A DNA stretch of 64,000 nucleotides from Gramella sp. MT6 (GTDB lineage Bacteria; Bacteroidota; Bacteroidia; Flavobacteriales; Flavobacteriaceae). Shown here one piece after another: positions 32,793 through 41,705 of the stretch (position 1 is the first letter of the stretch; each line of letters begins with the position of its first letter). The stretch covers positions 1,645,001 to 1,709,000 of the forward strand of contig NZ_CP048410.1 in assembly GCF_019357415.1 (NCBI RefSeq), given 5' to 3'. Both the position numbers and the translations under genes were made by a program. A model generated the notes under the pieces. The model saw nothing but the letters and a program-made list of their open reading frames with translations. It was not told the origin of the DNA and did not search any database.

Positions 32793-33275
32793 ATGAAGCC
32801 ACTTACGATTACTTCACGTTTAGAAGTTTACGATTCTATTGATGAGGTCCCTGAAGATATTCAGGAATTAATGCAAAAAGCGGTTGAGGTTAGAGATACT
32901 GCCTACGCTCCTTATTCCAGGTTTAAAGTAGGAGCAGCCATTTACCTGGAGAATGAAGAAATTGTGGTTGGTAGCAATCAGGAGAACGCCTCCTATCCAT
33001 CTGGCTTATGTGCTGAAAGGACGGCCGTTTATTACGCCGGAGCAAAATTTCCGGAGACAAAAATCCTGAAGATCGCAATCACTGCAAAATCTTTGCGGCA
33101 TAAAGTAGTTTCGCCAGTACCACCATGCGGTGCATGCAGGCAGGCTTTAGCCGAATATGAAGTAAAGCAGGAAGAGCCTATAGAGCTATATTTTATGGGG
33201 GAAACCGGAAAGGTTGTAAAGGCCGATTCTGTAAAGGATCTATTGCCTTTAATTTTCGATAGTTCCTGTCTATAA
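32793..33275 (+). CDS. cdd: cytidine deaminase
   Basis: Zinc enzyme (160 aa) of pyrimidine salvage that deaminates cytidine and deoxycytidine to uridine forms. The conserved zinc site is visible as CAERTAVYY (Cys and catalytic Glu) and PCGACRQALAE (two Cys). The substrate-binding stretch YSRFKVGAA precedes it. The start at 32793 (MKPLTITSRL) is an ATG; an upstream in-frame TTG adds 7 residues with no family match. It lies 82 bp after porV, with a weak hairpin between (32748-32766). Confidence 0.93.
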   Translation: MKPLTITSRLEVYDSIDEVPEDIQELMQKAVEVRDTAYAPYSRFKVGAAIYLENEEIVVGSNQENASYPSGLCAERTAVYYAGAKFPETKILKIAITAKSLRHKVVSPVPPCGACRQALAEYEVKQEEPIELYFMGETGKVVKADSVKDLLPLIFDSSCL

Positions 33276-33304
33276 GGTTTTCGTTATTTTTTGCTACAAA
33301 ACTG

Positions 33305-33324
33305 TTTTCGTTTCTTAACGAAAA
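33305..33324. promoter_or_regulatory. inverted repeat upstream of pdhA
   Basis: TTTTCGTT (33305-33312) and AACGAAAA (33317-33324) form a perfect 8-bp repeat with a 4-nt loop, just upstream of a candidate -7 element. It could be the cdd terminator or an operator. Confidence 0.4.
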
Positions 33325-33327
33325 TAG

Positions 33328-33335
33328 TATTTTTG
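33328..33335 (+). promoter_or_regulatory. -7 promoter element of pdhA
   Basis: TATTTTTG fits TAnnTTTG and lies 50 bp before the pdhA ATG. A -33 TTG is not seen. Confidence 0.45.
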
Positions 33336-33385
33336 TTATCCGCTTGGCAAAACCAATCTGTCTGGCCTTTAAATATAAATTTTAG

Positions 33386-34387
33386 ATGAAGAAAATTACA
33401 AAAGCCACATACTTAAAGTGGTACGAGGATATGTTGTTCTGGCGCAAATTCGAGGATAAACTTGCGCAGGTTTATATTCAACAGAAAGTTAGAGGGTTTT
33501 TACATTTATATAATGGGCAGGAAGCTATCTTAGCCGGTGCACTTCATGCAATGGATCTTGAGAAGGATCGTATGATCACCGCCTATCGTAACCATGTTCA
33601 GCCAATCGGGATGGGAGTAGATCCTAAAAGAGTAATGGCAGAGCTTTATGGTAAGAAGACAGGTACATCTATGGGACTTGGTGGTTCTATGCACATTTTC
33701 GCTAAAGAGCAGAGATTTTATGGTGGTCACGGAATTGTAGGAGGTCAGATACCTCTTGGAGCCGGGCTAGCATTTGCAGATAAATATCACAAAAGAGATA
33801 ATGTGACTCTTACCTTTATGGGTGATGGTGCAGTTAGACAGGGTTCTCTTCATGAAACATTAAACATGGCCGTAAACTGGAATCTTCCGGTAGTTTTCTG
33901 TGTAGAAAACAACGGTTATGCAATGGGAACTTCAGTTGCCCGTACTTCTAAAGATACTGAGATCTGGAAGTTGGGTAATGGTTATGAAATGCCTTGTGGT
34001 CCGGTAGACGCGATGGATCCTGTGAAGGTTGCTGAAGCTCTGGACGAAGCGATCACAAGGGCAAGAAAAGGAGATGGTCCTACATTCCTGGAATTAAAGA
34101 CCTATAGATATAGAGGTCATTCTATGAGTGATGCTCAAAAGTATCGTACCAAGGATGAGGTTGCTGAATATCAAAAACTGGATCCTATAACTAAGGTTCG
34201 TGATATTATTAAGGAGAAGAAATACGCTTCAGATAAAGAAATTAAAGAAATCGATAAACGCGTTAAGGAAAAGGTTGCAGAATGTGAGAAATTCGCAGAT
34301 GAATCTGACTTCCCTGACAAGAATGTTATGTATGACGTTGTTTACGAACAGGAAAATTATCCGTTTCTAGCACATAAATTAGACTAA
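33386..34387 (+). CDS. pdhA: pyruvate dehydrogenase E1 component, alpha subunit
   Basis: Thiamine-diphosphate-dependent alpha subunit of E1 (333 aa), which decarboxylates pyruvate with the beta subunit. The N-terminal FLHLYNGQEA and the YRNHVQPIGMGV region belong to the substrate channel. The TPP-binding motif GDGAVRQGSLHETLNMA...NN is at about residues 150-178. The phosphorylation-loop-like segment YRYRGHSMSDAQKYR is present as in E1-alpha proteins. E2 follows 3 nt later. The beta subunit gene is not beside it, so it must be elsewhere in the genome. Confidence 0.94.
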   Translation: MKKITKATYLKWYEDMLFWRKFEDKLAQVYIQQKVRGFLHLYNGQEAILAGALHAMDLEKDRMITAYRNHVQPIGMGVDPKRVMAELYGKKTGTSMGLGGSMHIFAKEQRFYGGHGIVGGQIPLGAGLAFADKYHKRDNVTLTFMGDGAVRQGSLHETLNMAVNWNLPVVFCVENNGYAMGTSVARTSKDTEIWKLGNGYEMPCGPVDAMDPVKVAEALDEAITRARKGDGPTFLELKTYRYRGHSMSDAQKYRTKDEVAEYQKLDPITKVRDIIKEKKYASDKEIKEIDKRVKEKVAECEKFADESDFPDKNVMYDVVYEQENYPFLAHKLD

Positions 34388-34390
34388 ACT

Positions 34391-36088
34391 ATGGCAGAAG
34401 TAATCAAAATGCCACGTTTGAGCGATACCATGGAAGAAGGTACTGTTGCAAAGTGGCTGAAACAAAAAGGAGATAAAGTAGAAGAAGGAGATATTCTTGC
34501 CGAGATCGAAACCGATAAGGCGACGATGGAGTTTGAATCTTTCTATGAAGGTACTTTGCTGCATATTGGTGTTGAAGAAGGAGACGGAGCGCCGGTTGAC
34601 GCACTACTTGCTATAATTGGTGAGGAAGGTGAAGATATTTCAGACCTTATCAAAGAAGCTGAAAGCGGTGATTCTTCAGATAAAAAAGATGAGAAATCTG
34701 AGGAGAAGGATTCAAAAGAAGAATCTGGGTCTGATGATGAATCTGATGATTCTGAAGATTCAGATGATTCCGAAGGAGGAGATGGAGATCTGCCAGAAGG
34801 TGTTGAAATTATAAAAATGCCTCGTTTAAGTGATACCATGGAAGAAGGAACCGTGGCAGCATGGCTTAAGCAAGAGGGAGATAAAGTAGAAGAGGGAGAT
34901 ATTCTTGCCGAGATCGAAACCGATAAGGCAACGATGGAATTTGAATCTTTCTACGATGGTACTCTTTTAAAGATCGGTATACAGGAAGGTGAATCTGCGA
35001 AGGTAGACAGTCTTCTTGCGATTATTGGTCCTGAAGGAACCGATGTTTCTAAAATTGATACTTCAGGCGGCGGAAGCAAAAAGTCAAAGAAATCTGAAGA
35101 TTCTGGAAAAGAAAAAGAGACAGATTCTTCAAAAGATTCTGAAAAGCAGGATGCTGAAGAGAAAAAATCTGGTAGCGATTCTCAGGCTAAAGATGGTGCA
35201 AGAATATTTGCTTCCCCTCTAGCTAAAAAAATGGCAGAAGATAAAGGTATCGATCTTTCTGAAGTTTCAGGTTCTGGTGAGAATGGAAGAATTGTAAAGA
35301 AAGATATAGAGAACTTTAAAGGTTCAGAGAAAAAACCTGCTGAAGCAAAAGCCGATTCTTCGGAAAAAACCACAGCAACAGCACAGCCTTATACTCCTGC
35401 AGGAGAAGAAAGCTTTGAAGAGCGTAAGAATTCTCAAATGCGTAAGGTTATAGCTAAGCGTCTGGGTGAATCTAAATTCACTGCACCGCATTATTATCTT
35501 ACGATAGAAGTAGATATGGAAAATGCCATGGCTTCACGTAAGCATATCAATGAAATGCCAGATGTTAAGGTTTCTTTCAATGATATGGTGATTAAAGCAT
35601 CTGCTATGGCTCTAAGGAAGCATCCACAGGTAAATAGCCAGTGGACGGGTGATACCATGAAGATCGCCAAGCATATCCACATGGGAGTTGCTGTAGCGGT
35701 TGACGAAGGTCTTGTGGTTCCGGTTCTTAAGTTTGCAGATCAAATGTCGCTTACTCAAATTGGTGGTAATGTAAAAGACCTTGCTGGAAAAGCAAGAAAT
35801 AAAAAGATCCAGCCAGCTGAAATGGAAGGAAGTACTTTTACTGTTTCCAACCTGGGAATGTTCGGAATTGTAGAATTCACGAGTATTATTAACCAGCCGA
35901 ACTCTGCTATCCTTTCAGTAGGAACTATTGTTGAGAAGCCGGTGGTTAAAAATGGAGAGATCGTAGTTGGTAACACAATGAAGCTTACCCTTGCATGTGA
36001 TCACAGAACAGTAGATGGCGCAACGGGAGCAGCATTTTTGCAAACCTTAAAAACGTATCTTGAAAATCCAGTGACTATGCTAGCTTAA
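34391..36088 (+). CDS. pdhC: dihydrolipoamide acetyltransferase (E2) of pyruvate dehydrogenase
   Basis: Core E2 enzyme (565 aa) that accepts the acetyl group on lipoate and transfers it to CoA. Two lipoyl domains are visible, with lipoyl lysines Lys43 and Lys179 in identical ETDKATMEFESF motifs. They are joined by unusual linkers (about 92-135 and 225-270) made of Ser, Asp, Glu and Lys rather than the Ala/Pro-rich linkers of many E2s. The E1/E3-binding domain is at about 275-315 (FASPLAKKMAEDKGIDL). The catalytic domain runs from about 345 to the end, with DHRTVDGATGAAFL holding the active-site His. It is 3 nt after pdhA and ends at a strong terminator. Confidence 0.94.
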   Translation: MAEVIKMPRLSDTMEEGTVAKWLKQKGDKVEEGDILAEIETDKATMEFESFYEGTLLHIGVEEGDGAPVDALLAIIGEEGEDISDLIKEAESGDSSDKKDEKSEEKDSKEESGSDDESDDSEDSDDSEGGDGDLPEGVEIIKMPRLSDTMEEGTVAAWLKQEGDKVEEGDILAEIETDKATMEFESFYDGTLLKIGIQEGESAKVDSLLAIIGPEGTDVSKIDTSGGGSKKSKKSEDSGKEKETDSSKDSEKQDAEEKKSGSDSQAKDGARIFASPLAKKMAEDKGIDLSEVSGSGENGRIVKKDIENFKGSEKKPAEAKADSSEKTTATAQPYTPAGEESFEERKNSQMRKVIAKRLGESKFTAPHYYLTIEVDMENAMASRKHINEMPDVKVSFNDMVIKASAMALRKHPQVNSQWTGDTMKIAKHIHMGVAVAVDEGLVVPVLKFADQMSLTQIGGNVKDLAGKARNKKIQPAEMEGSTFTVSNLGMFGIVEFTSIINQPNSAILSVGTIVEKPVVKNGEIVVGNTMKLTLACDHRTVDGATGAAFLQTLKTYLENPVTMLA

Positions 36089-36111
36089 TTCAAGCTTCTA
36101 ATAATATTTTG

Positions 36112-36138
36112 AATCCCGCTTAATCGCGGGATTTTTTT
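36112..36138 (+). terminator. terminator of pdhA-pdhC operon
   Basis: Perfect 8-bp stem AATCCCGC / GCGGGATT with a TTAATC loop and a T-run. Confidence 0.92.
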
Positions 36139-36150
36139 ATCTTTAGCAGT

Positions 36151-37119
36151 ATGAGAAAATATAAGATTAGACTTCGCTTTAACGCATTTCTACTAATGCT
36201 GTTCTTGTTTCAAATAAGTTTAGCCCAATCTTCAAAAACCAACTCGAATAAAGTTTCAGTTGAGGAAGTTCAGGAAGATCTTAATTATTTGTCTTCAGAC
36301 GAACTTGCCGGAAGAGAAACTGGCAGTGAGGGTATTGAAAAGGCTGCTAAATATATTGAGGAGCATTTCACAGAGGCTGATATTGAACCTTATTTTACTA
36401 CTTATCGGGACGAGTTCCAGGTAGATGATCGCAAAGGATATAATATAGTTGGGTTGCTGGAAGGAACAGATGAGGACCTCAAAAATGAGTTTATTCTCAT
36501 TGGAGCGCATTATGACCATATTGGTCATGGAAAAACTATAGATGGTGATGATATTGCCAATGGAGCAAATGATAACGCAGCAGGAACCGTTGGAGTCCTT
36601 CAGCTGGCCAAACAATTAGCCGCCAGTGGTGATAATAAGAGAAGTATAATTTTTGCTCTTTTTTCAGGAGAAGAATTGGGCTTGAAAGGTTCGGAGCATC
36701 TTGCAAAAAGATTAAAGGAAGATGAGGTCGATCTTTATGCTATGATAAACTTGGAGATGATTGGGGTGCCTATGAAGGCCAAGGATTATAAGGCTTATAT
36801 TACCGGTTTTGATAGGTCTAATCTGGCTGAAAAGTTCAATGAATATTCCGGAGGGGAGCAGGTCTTAGGTTTTCTTCCTCAAGCTGGACAAATGAACCTT
36901 TTTAAAAGAAGCGATAATTATCCATTTTATAAAGAATTCAATGTGCCGGCCCAGACTATTTCTACTTTCGATTTTTCAAATTATTCCTATTATCACCATG
37001 TAGATGATGAAGCTGAATATCTTGATGCCCGGCATATGGCAGAATTAATTGAAGACCTTATTCCCGGAATTCAAAAGATAGCGAATACGGCTGATAAGGA
37101 AATTAAAATGAATTTATAA
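36151..37119 (+). CDS. secreted M28 family metallopeptidase
   Basis: Zinc aminopeptidase of the M28 family (322 aa), probably periplasmic or outer-membrane associated. The signal peptide ends near SLAQ (residue 26). Zinc and catalytic motifs are visible: HYDH (from His120), GANDNAAGT (Asp141) and FSGEELGLKGS (Glu174/Glu175). A further motif MINLEMIG and a late TFDFSNYSYYHHVDDEAEYL supply the remaining ligands. Residues 44-70 look like the family's lead-in helix (LNYLSSDELAGRETGS). It is first of a five-gene operon, overlapping the SDR gene by 1 nt. The peptide specificity is unknown. Confidence 0.9.
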   Translation: MRKYKIRLRFNAFLLMLFLFQISLAQSSKTNSNKVSVEEVQEDLNYLSSDELAGRETGSEGIEKAAKYIEEHFTEADIEPYFTTYRDEFQVDDRKGYNIVGLLEGTDEDLKNEFILIGAHYDHIGHGKTIDGDDIANGANDNAAGTVGVLQLAKQLAASGDNKRSIIFALFSGEELGLKGSEHLAKRLKEDEVDLYAMINLEMIGVPMKAKDYKAYITGFDRSNLAEKFNEYSGGEQVLGFLPQAGQMNLFKRSDNYPFYKEFNVPAQTISTFDFSNYSYYHHVDDEAEYLDARHMAELIEDLIPGIQKIANTADKEIKMNL

Positions 37120-37802
37120 TGAAGAATATAGTAATTACCGGGACAAGTAGGGGAATAGGTTTTGAGCTGGTTTCTATTTTTGCCGGGATGGGACATAACG
37201 TACTGGCACTTTCCCGAAATGAAAAGACGGTATCAGACCTATCATTAGAAAATGTAAAAGCATTCTCTTTTGATATTACAAATGAGGACAGCCACTTGAA
37301 AGCTGAAAGTTATATTACTCATCATTGGGATTCAAAAGTAGATGTTCTTATTAATAATGCCGGCGCTCTTTTAAATAAATCGTTTGCAGATTCTCAATGG
37401 GAAGATTTTAGTAAAATCTATAAAGTGAATGTTCTCGGCGTGGCTGAGGTCACCAGGAAACTATTGCCTTTTATGCATAAAGACTCACATGTTTTAAATA
37501 TAAGTAGCATGGGGGGAGTCCAGGGTAGTATGAAATTCCCGGGACTGGCTGCATATAGCAGTAGTAAGGGAGCTGTTCTTACTCTTACAGAATTACTGGC
37601 GGAAGAATATAAGGAAACAGGACCTTCGTTTAATGCGCTGGCATTAGGTGCAGTTCAAACCGAAATGCTGGAAGAGGCATTTCCGGGTTATGAAGCACCG
37701 GTTTCTGCCAAAGAAATGGCAGAATATATTGCAGATTTTAGTTTGAAGGGACATAAACTATATAATGGTAAAATTTTGCAGGTGTCTAACAGCACGCCAT
37801 AG
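37119..37802 (+). CDS. short-chain dehydrogenase/reductase
   Basis: NAD(P)-dependent SDR of 227 aa. The cofactor motif TGTSRGIGFEL is at the N-terminus and NNAG is in the middle. The catalytic YxxxK is Tyr146/Lys150 (YSSSK), with the Ser of NISSMGG before it. The substrate-specificity region is short, as in classical SDRs of unknown substrate. Translation starts inside the stop of the M28 peptidase gene (TAATG), so it is translationally coupled. The substrate cannot be deduced. Confidence 0.9.
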   Translation: MKNIVITGTSRGIGFELVSIFAGMGHNVLALSRNEKTVSDLSLENVKAFSFDITNEDSHLKAESYITHHWDSKVDVLINNAGALLNKSFADSQWEDFSKIYKVNVLGVAEVTRKLLPFMHKDSHVLNISSMGGVQGSMKFPGLAAYSSSKGAVLTLTELLAEEYKETGPSFNALALGAVQTEMLEEAFPGYEAPVSAKEMAEYIADFSLKGHKLYNGKILQVSNSTP

Positions 37803-37805
37803 TCT

Positions 37806-38405
37806 ATGAAGGATATCCTTGCCAAATACCTGCCTGCGAATGCCGTGGAACCAGTATCAGCACTTATTAAAATGAACGGTGTTCATCTTAAGATCGTGAA
37901 CGAACGGGTAACCAGGCATGGGGATTATAGGAGAATGCCAGATGGTTCACAGCAAATAACCATTAACGCCAATTTGAATAAATACAGGTTTTTGATCACA
38001 AGTATTCATGAGATCGCGCACCTTATAGCTTTTGAAAAATATGGCAGGAACATTAAACCACATGGGGCAGAATGGAAGCATTGTTTCAGAAGTTTGATGT
38101 TGCCTTTTATAAGGCCTGAAATATTTCCGAATTCCCTGCTTCCGGTAATAGCAAATCATTTCAGGAATCCAAAGGCCAGTAGTGATACCGATGCAAAATT
38201 ATCTGTGGCGCTAAAAAGTTTTGATCCGGAAAATGATAAAAACTATATTTTTGAGATCCCTTCCGGGAGTTTATTTAAGATCCATAATGGGAAAACATTC
38301 AAAAAAGGTCCAAAAAAGATCAAAAGATATGAATGTCTGGAGATGGATACCGGGAGAATATATCTTTTTCAGCCTAATGCTGAAGTACATTTAATTAAGG
38401 CTTAA
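37806..38405 (+). CDS. SprT-like domain protein
   Basis: Protein of 199 aa with a SprT-like zincin core. The metal site HEIAH is at residues 68-72 (SIHEIAHLIAFEKYGR), followed by PHGAEWKHCF, the usual third-ligand region. The C-terminal part (about 125-199) is small and beta-rich with basic residues, in place of the SprT zinc ribbon. Human Spartan proteins of this family cleave DNA-protein crosslinks; the bacterial role is not established. It has no signal peptide, so it is cytoplasmic. It is third in the operon, 3 nt after the SDR gene and 4 nt before the manC-like gene. Confidence 0.85.
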   Translation: MKDILAKYLPANAVEPVSALIKMNGVHLKIVNERVTRHGDYRRMPDGSQQITINANLNKYRFLITSIHEIAHLIAFEKYGRNIKPHGAEWKHCFRSLMLPFIRPEIFPNSLLPVIANHFRNPKASSDTDAKLSVALKSFDPENDKNYIFEIPSGSLFKIHNGKTFKKGPKKIKRYECLEMDTGRIYLFQPNAEVHLIKA

Positions 38406-38409
38406 AATT

Positions 38410-39501
38410 ATGACGGGGACAAAAAAGGACAATTATTATGCAATTCTTATGGCGGGTGGTGTTGGATCACGATTCTGGCCTTCCAGTAAAGCATCTAATC
38501 CTAAACAATTTATAGATATTCTCGGGGTAGGTGAAACTCTTTTTCAAACTACTTTTAAGAGGTTATCTGGTTTGATTCCTGCTGAAAATATTTACGTGCT
38601 TACCAATAAGAAATACGTAGATATGATAAAGGAACAGATTCCGCATATTAAAGACGAGCAAATAGTGCCTGAACCTGAGATGCGGAATACAGCTCCAAGT
38701 ATCTTACTTGGTGCTTTAAAGATCTATAAGAAAAATCCGAATTCTCTCATTGTAGTAGCCCCAAGCGATCACTGGATAAAAGAAGAAGCAGATTTTATGG
38801 ATGCGATCCAAAGCGCTTTTGATTATGCTGAAGAGGACGACCGCCTTATTACCCTTGGAATTCAGCCAAGTTCTCCGAATACCGGATATGGATATATAAA
38901 ATATGATAAGGATGCTGGTGAGCCTCTAAGAAAGGTAGAGAGATTTACCGAAAAACCAGGGCTTAAAAAGGCTGAGAAATTCCTGGAAGAAGGTAATTAT
39001 GTATGGAACGCTGGTATATTTATTTGGAGCACAAAATTTATTGTGGCAAGTTTTAAAGAACACCTGCCTGAAATGTACAGTCTTTTTGAAAAAGGGGATG
39101 AGATGTGGAATAAAAAGGAGGAAAAAGCTTTTCTGGAGGAATATTACACTCAGGCTGCAAACATTTCTATAGATTATGGAATTATGGAAAAGTCTGATTC
39201 TGTATTTGTGATTCCGGTAAGTTTCAGTTGGAGTGATCTTGGTACCTGGTCTTCTGTACAAAACGAATTACCCCAGGATGAAAATGGAAATACAGCGATA
39301 AACTCCAGGCTGGTGGTTCAACAGGCTGATAATAATATTATTTCTACTTCTAATAAAAAGATAGTAGTTTTGAAAGGACTTTCAGATTATATCATCGTAG
39401 AGGATAAGGATGTCCTAATGATCGTTCCAAAATCTGATGAACAGGAAATTAAAGAAATACGTGAGAAGGTGATGAAGGAGTTTGGCGAAGACCTTGGTTA
39501 A
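38410..39501 (+). CDS. manC: mannose-1-phosphate guanylyltransferase
   Basis: Nucleotidyltransferase (363 aa) that makes GDP-mannose from mannose-1-phosphate and GTP for envelope polysaccharides. The nucleotide-binding signature MAGGVGSRFWPSS is near the N-terminus, with KQF shortly after. The stretch APSDHWI and the FTEKPG motif are typical of the family, as are NAGIFIW and SWSDLGTW near the sugar-binding site. It is the short form without a fused phosphomannose isomerase domain. It is fourth in the operon. Confidence 0.92.
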   Translation: MTGTKKDNYYAILMAGGVGSRFWPSSKASNPKQFIDILGVGETLFQTTFKRLSGLIPAENIYVLTNKKYVDMIKEQIPHIKDEQIVPEPEMRNTAPSILLGALKIYKKNPNSLIVVAPSDHWIKEEADFMDAIQSAFDYAEEDDRLITLGIQPSSPNTGYGYIKYDKDAGEPLRKVERFTEKPGLKKAEKFLEEGNYVWNAGIFIWSTKFIVASFKEHLPEMYSLFEKGDEMWNKKEEKAFLEEYYTQAANISIDYGIMEKSDSVFVIPVSFSWSDLGTWSSVQNELPQDENGNTAINSRLVVQQADNNIISTSNKKIVVLKGLSDYIIVEDKDVLMIVPKSDEQEIKEIREKVMKEFGEDLG

Positions 39502-39503
39502 AA

Positions 39504-40937
39504 ATGGCAAATACAGAAAATAAGGAAAAGGTCACTAAGGCCTCTGGAGGTGAGAACCTGCGTGAAGACGCGAAAGAAATACATGCAAAAGCAAGGAGTT
39601 TCTTAAGCCGCCTGCTGGATATACGAGAAGATACCGACAGAGAATCTACGGTTGAAGCTGTTCAAAGAGATATTTCGTTTAAAGGGCATAATGCATGGAT
39701 CCTTATATTTTCCATCTTTGTTGCATCCATAGGACTAAACGTTAGTAGTACGGCGGTTGTTATCGGTGCCATGCTTATTTCACCATTAATGGGACCAATT
39801 GTTGGCGTGGGAATGTCTGTTGCCATCAATGATGTAGACACTCTTAAGCGATCTTTTGTGAATCTTGGTATCATGGTAGGCTTAAGTGTATTAACTGCTA
39901 GTGTATATTTTCTTATTTCGCCGGTTAAAGAGGAAACGCCTGAACTTGTTGCCAGAACCTACCCAACTATTCTTGATGTACTTGTTGCTATTTTTGGTGG
40001 TCTTGCTTTGATCGTTGCTAAAACTAAGAAAGGGACTATTGCAAGCGTTATTCTTGGTGTTGCTATCGCTACAGCACTTATGCCACCATTATGTACAGTT
40101 GGTTATGGTCTGGCAAATGCAAAATGGCATTATGCACTGGGAGCTTTGTATCTATTTTCTATTAACGCAGTTTTTATTGCATTGTCAACCTTTGTAGTGG
40201 CTAAATTATTAGGCTTTCCTCTGGTTAGATACGCCAATAGTAAAAGAAGAAGGAGAACAGCTCAAATAGCTTCTACCATAGCAGTCATTGTAATGATCCC
40301 TAGTGTGATTCTTTTCGTGAACCTGTTAAGGAAGCAGGTTTTTGAAAGTAAAGCACGAGAATTTCTTTCAGAGACAGTAAGGTTTACAGGAACTGAAGCT
40401 TTGAAATCTACCAGTAGTTTTAAAGATAAGACCATCGATGTTTATCTTATTGGGAACAGGGTCCCTTACGGAACCATCGAAACCTGGCAGGAAAGAATGG
40501 GGGAGATCGAAGCTTTAAAAGAAGCAAAGCTTATTGTTCATCAGGGTGCAGATCAGACTCAGGATATAGACAGACTTTCTACGCAATTAAGAAGTGGGAT
40601 ACTAGAAGATCTCTATGTGAAGAATCAGGAAGCTTTAGAAGATAAAGATAAGCGAATAGAACTCCTGGAATCTGAACTATCCAAGTATAGAGGTGATGCT
40701 TTTTCATTTTCAGATCTTAGCAAGGAAGCAAAGATCAATTATGAGAATATAGAGCAGATGGGGTATTCTAATCTTATTTCTACCAATTTTGATCGTCAGG
40801 ATACGATACCAACATTTACCGTGACCTGGAATTCCAGTTTAAATAATTCTCAGCTGAAAACAGAGCAGGAAAAATTTGAAAAATGGATGAAAGTAAGGTT
40901 AAATCTCGATACGCTTGCAATCAAGAATGTGCGTTAA
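39504..40937 (+). CDS. DUF389 (TIGR00341) integral membrane protein
   Basis: Membrane protein of 477 aa in the DUF389 family, function unknown. A cytoplasmic N-terminus of about 60 aa is followed by about six transmembrane segments between 65 and 275. The family-specific motifs IGLNVSSTAVVIGAMLISPL and MGPIVGVGMS are clear, as is TALMPPLCTVGYGL. The C-terminal 190 aa is soluble and includes a predicted coiled coil (about 360-400). It is fifth and last in the operon, ending directly beside the stop codon of the convergent ABC ATPase gene. A regulatory or transport role is possible. Confidence 0.85.
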   Translation: MANTENKEKVTKASGGENLREDAKEIHAKARSFLSRLLDIREDTDRESTVEAVQRDISFKGHNAWILIFSIFVASIGLNVSSTAVVIGAMLISPLMGPIVGVGMSVAINDVDTLKRSFVNLGIMVGLSVLTASVYFLISPVKEETPELVARTYPTILDVLVAIFGGLALIVAKTKKGTIASVILGVAIATALMPPLCTVGYGLANAKWHYALGALYLFSINAVFIALSTFVVAKLLGFPLVRYANSKRRRRTAQIASTIAVIVMIPSVILFVNLLRKQVFESKAREFLSETVRFTGTEALKSTSSFKDKTIDVYLIGNRVPYGTIETWQERMGEIEALKEAKLIVHQGADQTQDIDRLSTQLRSGILEDLYVKNQEALEDKDKRIELLESELSKYRGDAFSFSDLSKEAKINYENIEQMGYSNLISTNFDRQDTIPTFTVTWNSSLNNSQLKTEQEKFEKWMKVRLNLDTLAIKNVR

Positions 40938-41702
40938 TTACATTCCCTGTTGTTGAGCTTTCCTAACCTTTTGGAATAAATTTGATGAATAAACGAATTC
41001 GGTGACGGCTTCGTCATCGGTTTTAAAGATCTCTTCTTTGGTACCTTTCCAGGCAAGCACACCTTCTTTTAAGAATGCTATCCTTTCACCTATTTCCAAT
41101 ACAGAATTCATATCGTGGGTAATAAGAACAGTAGTGATGTCATTCTCATGGGTTAATTCCATGATAAGATTGTCAATAACTGTAGCTGTTTGAGGATCCA
41201 GCCCAGAGTTAGGCTCATCACAGAAAAGATACTTTGGCTTGTTAACTATGGCCCGGGCGATCGCAACCCTTTTTTGCATCCCACCACTAATTTCTGAAGG
41301 CATCTTATTTCCTGTTCCTTCCAAATTTACTCGTTCCAGCACTTCGTGAACCCTTTTCAGCATTTCACTTTTCTTTTGCCTGGTAAACATGGTTAATGGA
41401 AACATGACATTTTCTTCTACAGTCATCGAATCAAATAATGCGCCTCCTTGAAAAAGCATTCCCATTTCTGTTCTAAGCTCACGTTGCTCTTCATCAGAAA
41501 AACTGGAGTAAGGTTTGCCATCATATTCAATAGTCCCCTTATCTGCCTTAAAAAGACCAAGCATACATTTAAGAAATACACTCTTCCCGGAACCTGACTG
41601 TCCAATGATCAAATTGGTCTTTCCTCTTTCAAAAGTATAATTGATACCTTTAAGAACTTCCTGTTCATTAAATGCCTTATGTAGATTTTTTACCTGTATC
41701 AT
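40938..41702 (-). CDS. MlaF-like ABC transporter ATP-binding protein
   Basis: ATPase subunit (254 aa) of an Mla-type lipid transporter. Walker A is GQSGSGKS (residues 34-41). The signature EISGGMQKRVAIARAI and Walker B FCDEPNSGLDP follow in normal order. GM at the signature instead of GQ is typical of MlaF/TTG2A proteins. With the MlaE-like permease 3 nt upstream it should move phospholipids between inner and outer membranes. An MCE-domain protein that would complete the complex is not in the neighbourhood. Confidence 0.9.
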   Translation of the reverse strand: MIQVKNLHKAFNEQEVLKGINYTFERGKTNLIIGQSGSGKSVFLKCMLGLFKADKGTIEYDGKPYSSFSDEEQRELRTEMGMLFQGGALFDSMTVEENVMFPLTMFTRQKKSEMLKRVHEVLERVNLEGTGNKMPSEISGGMQKRVAIARAIVNKPKYLFCDEPNSGLDPQTATVIDNLIMELTHENDITTVLITHDMNSVLEIGERIAFLKEGVLAWKGTKEEIFKTDDEAVTEFVYSSNLFQKVRKAQQQGM

Positions 41703-41705
41703 TTG

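Noticed and set aside
34543..34839. Ser-rich antisense frame in the E2 linker region (and plus-strand frames at 34617 and 35016)
   Set aside because: They arise from the low-complexity Ser/Asp/Glu linkers of E2.
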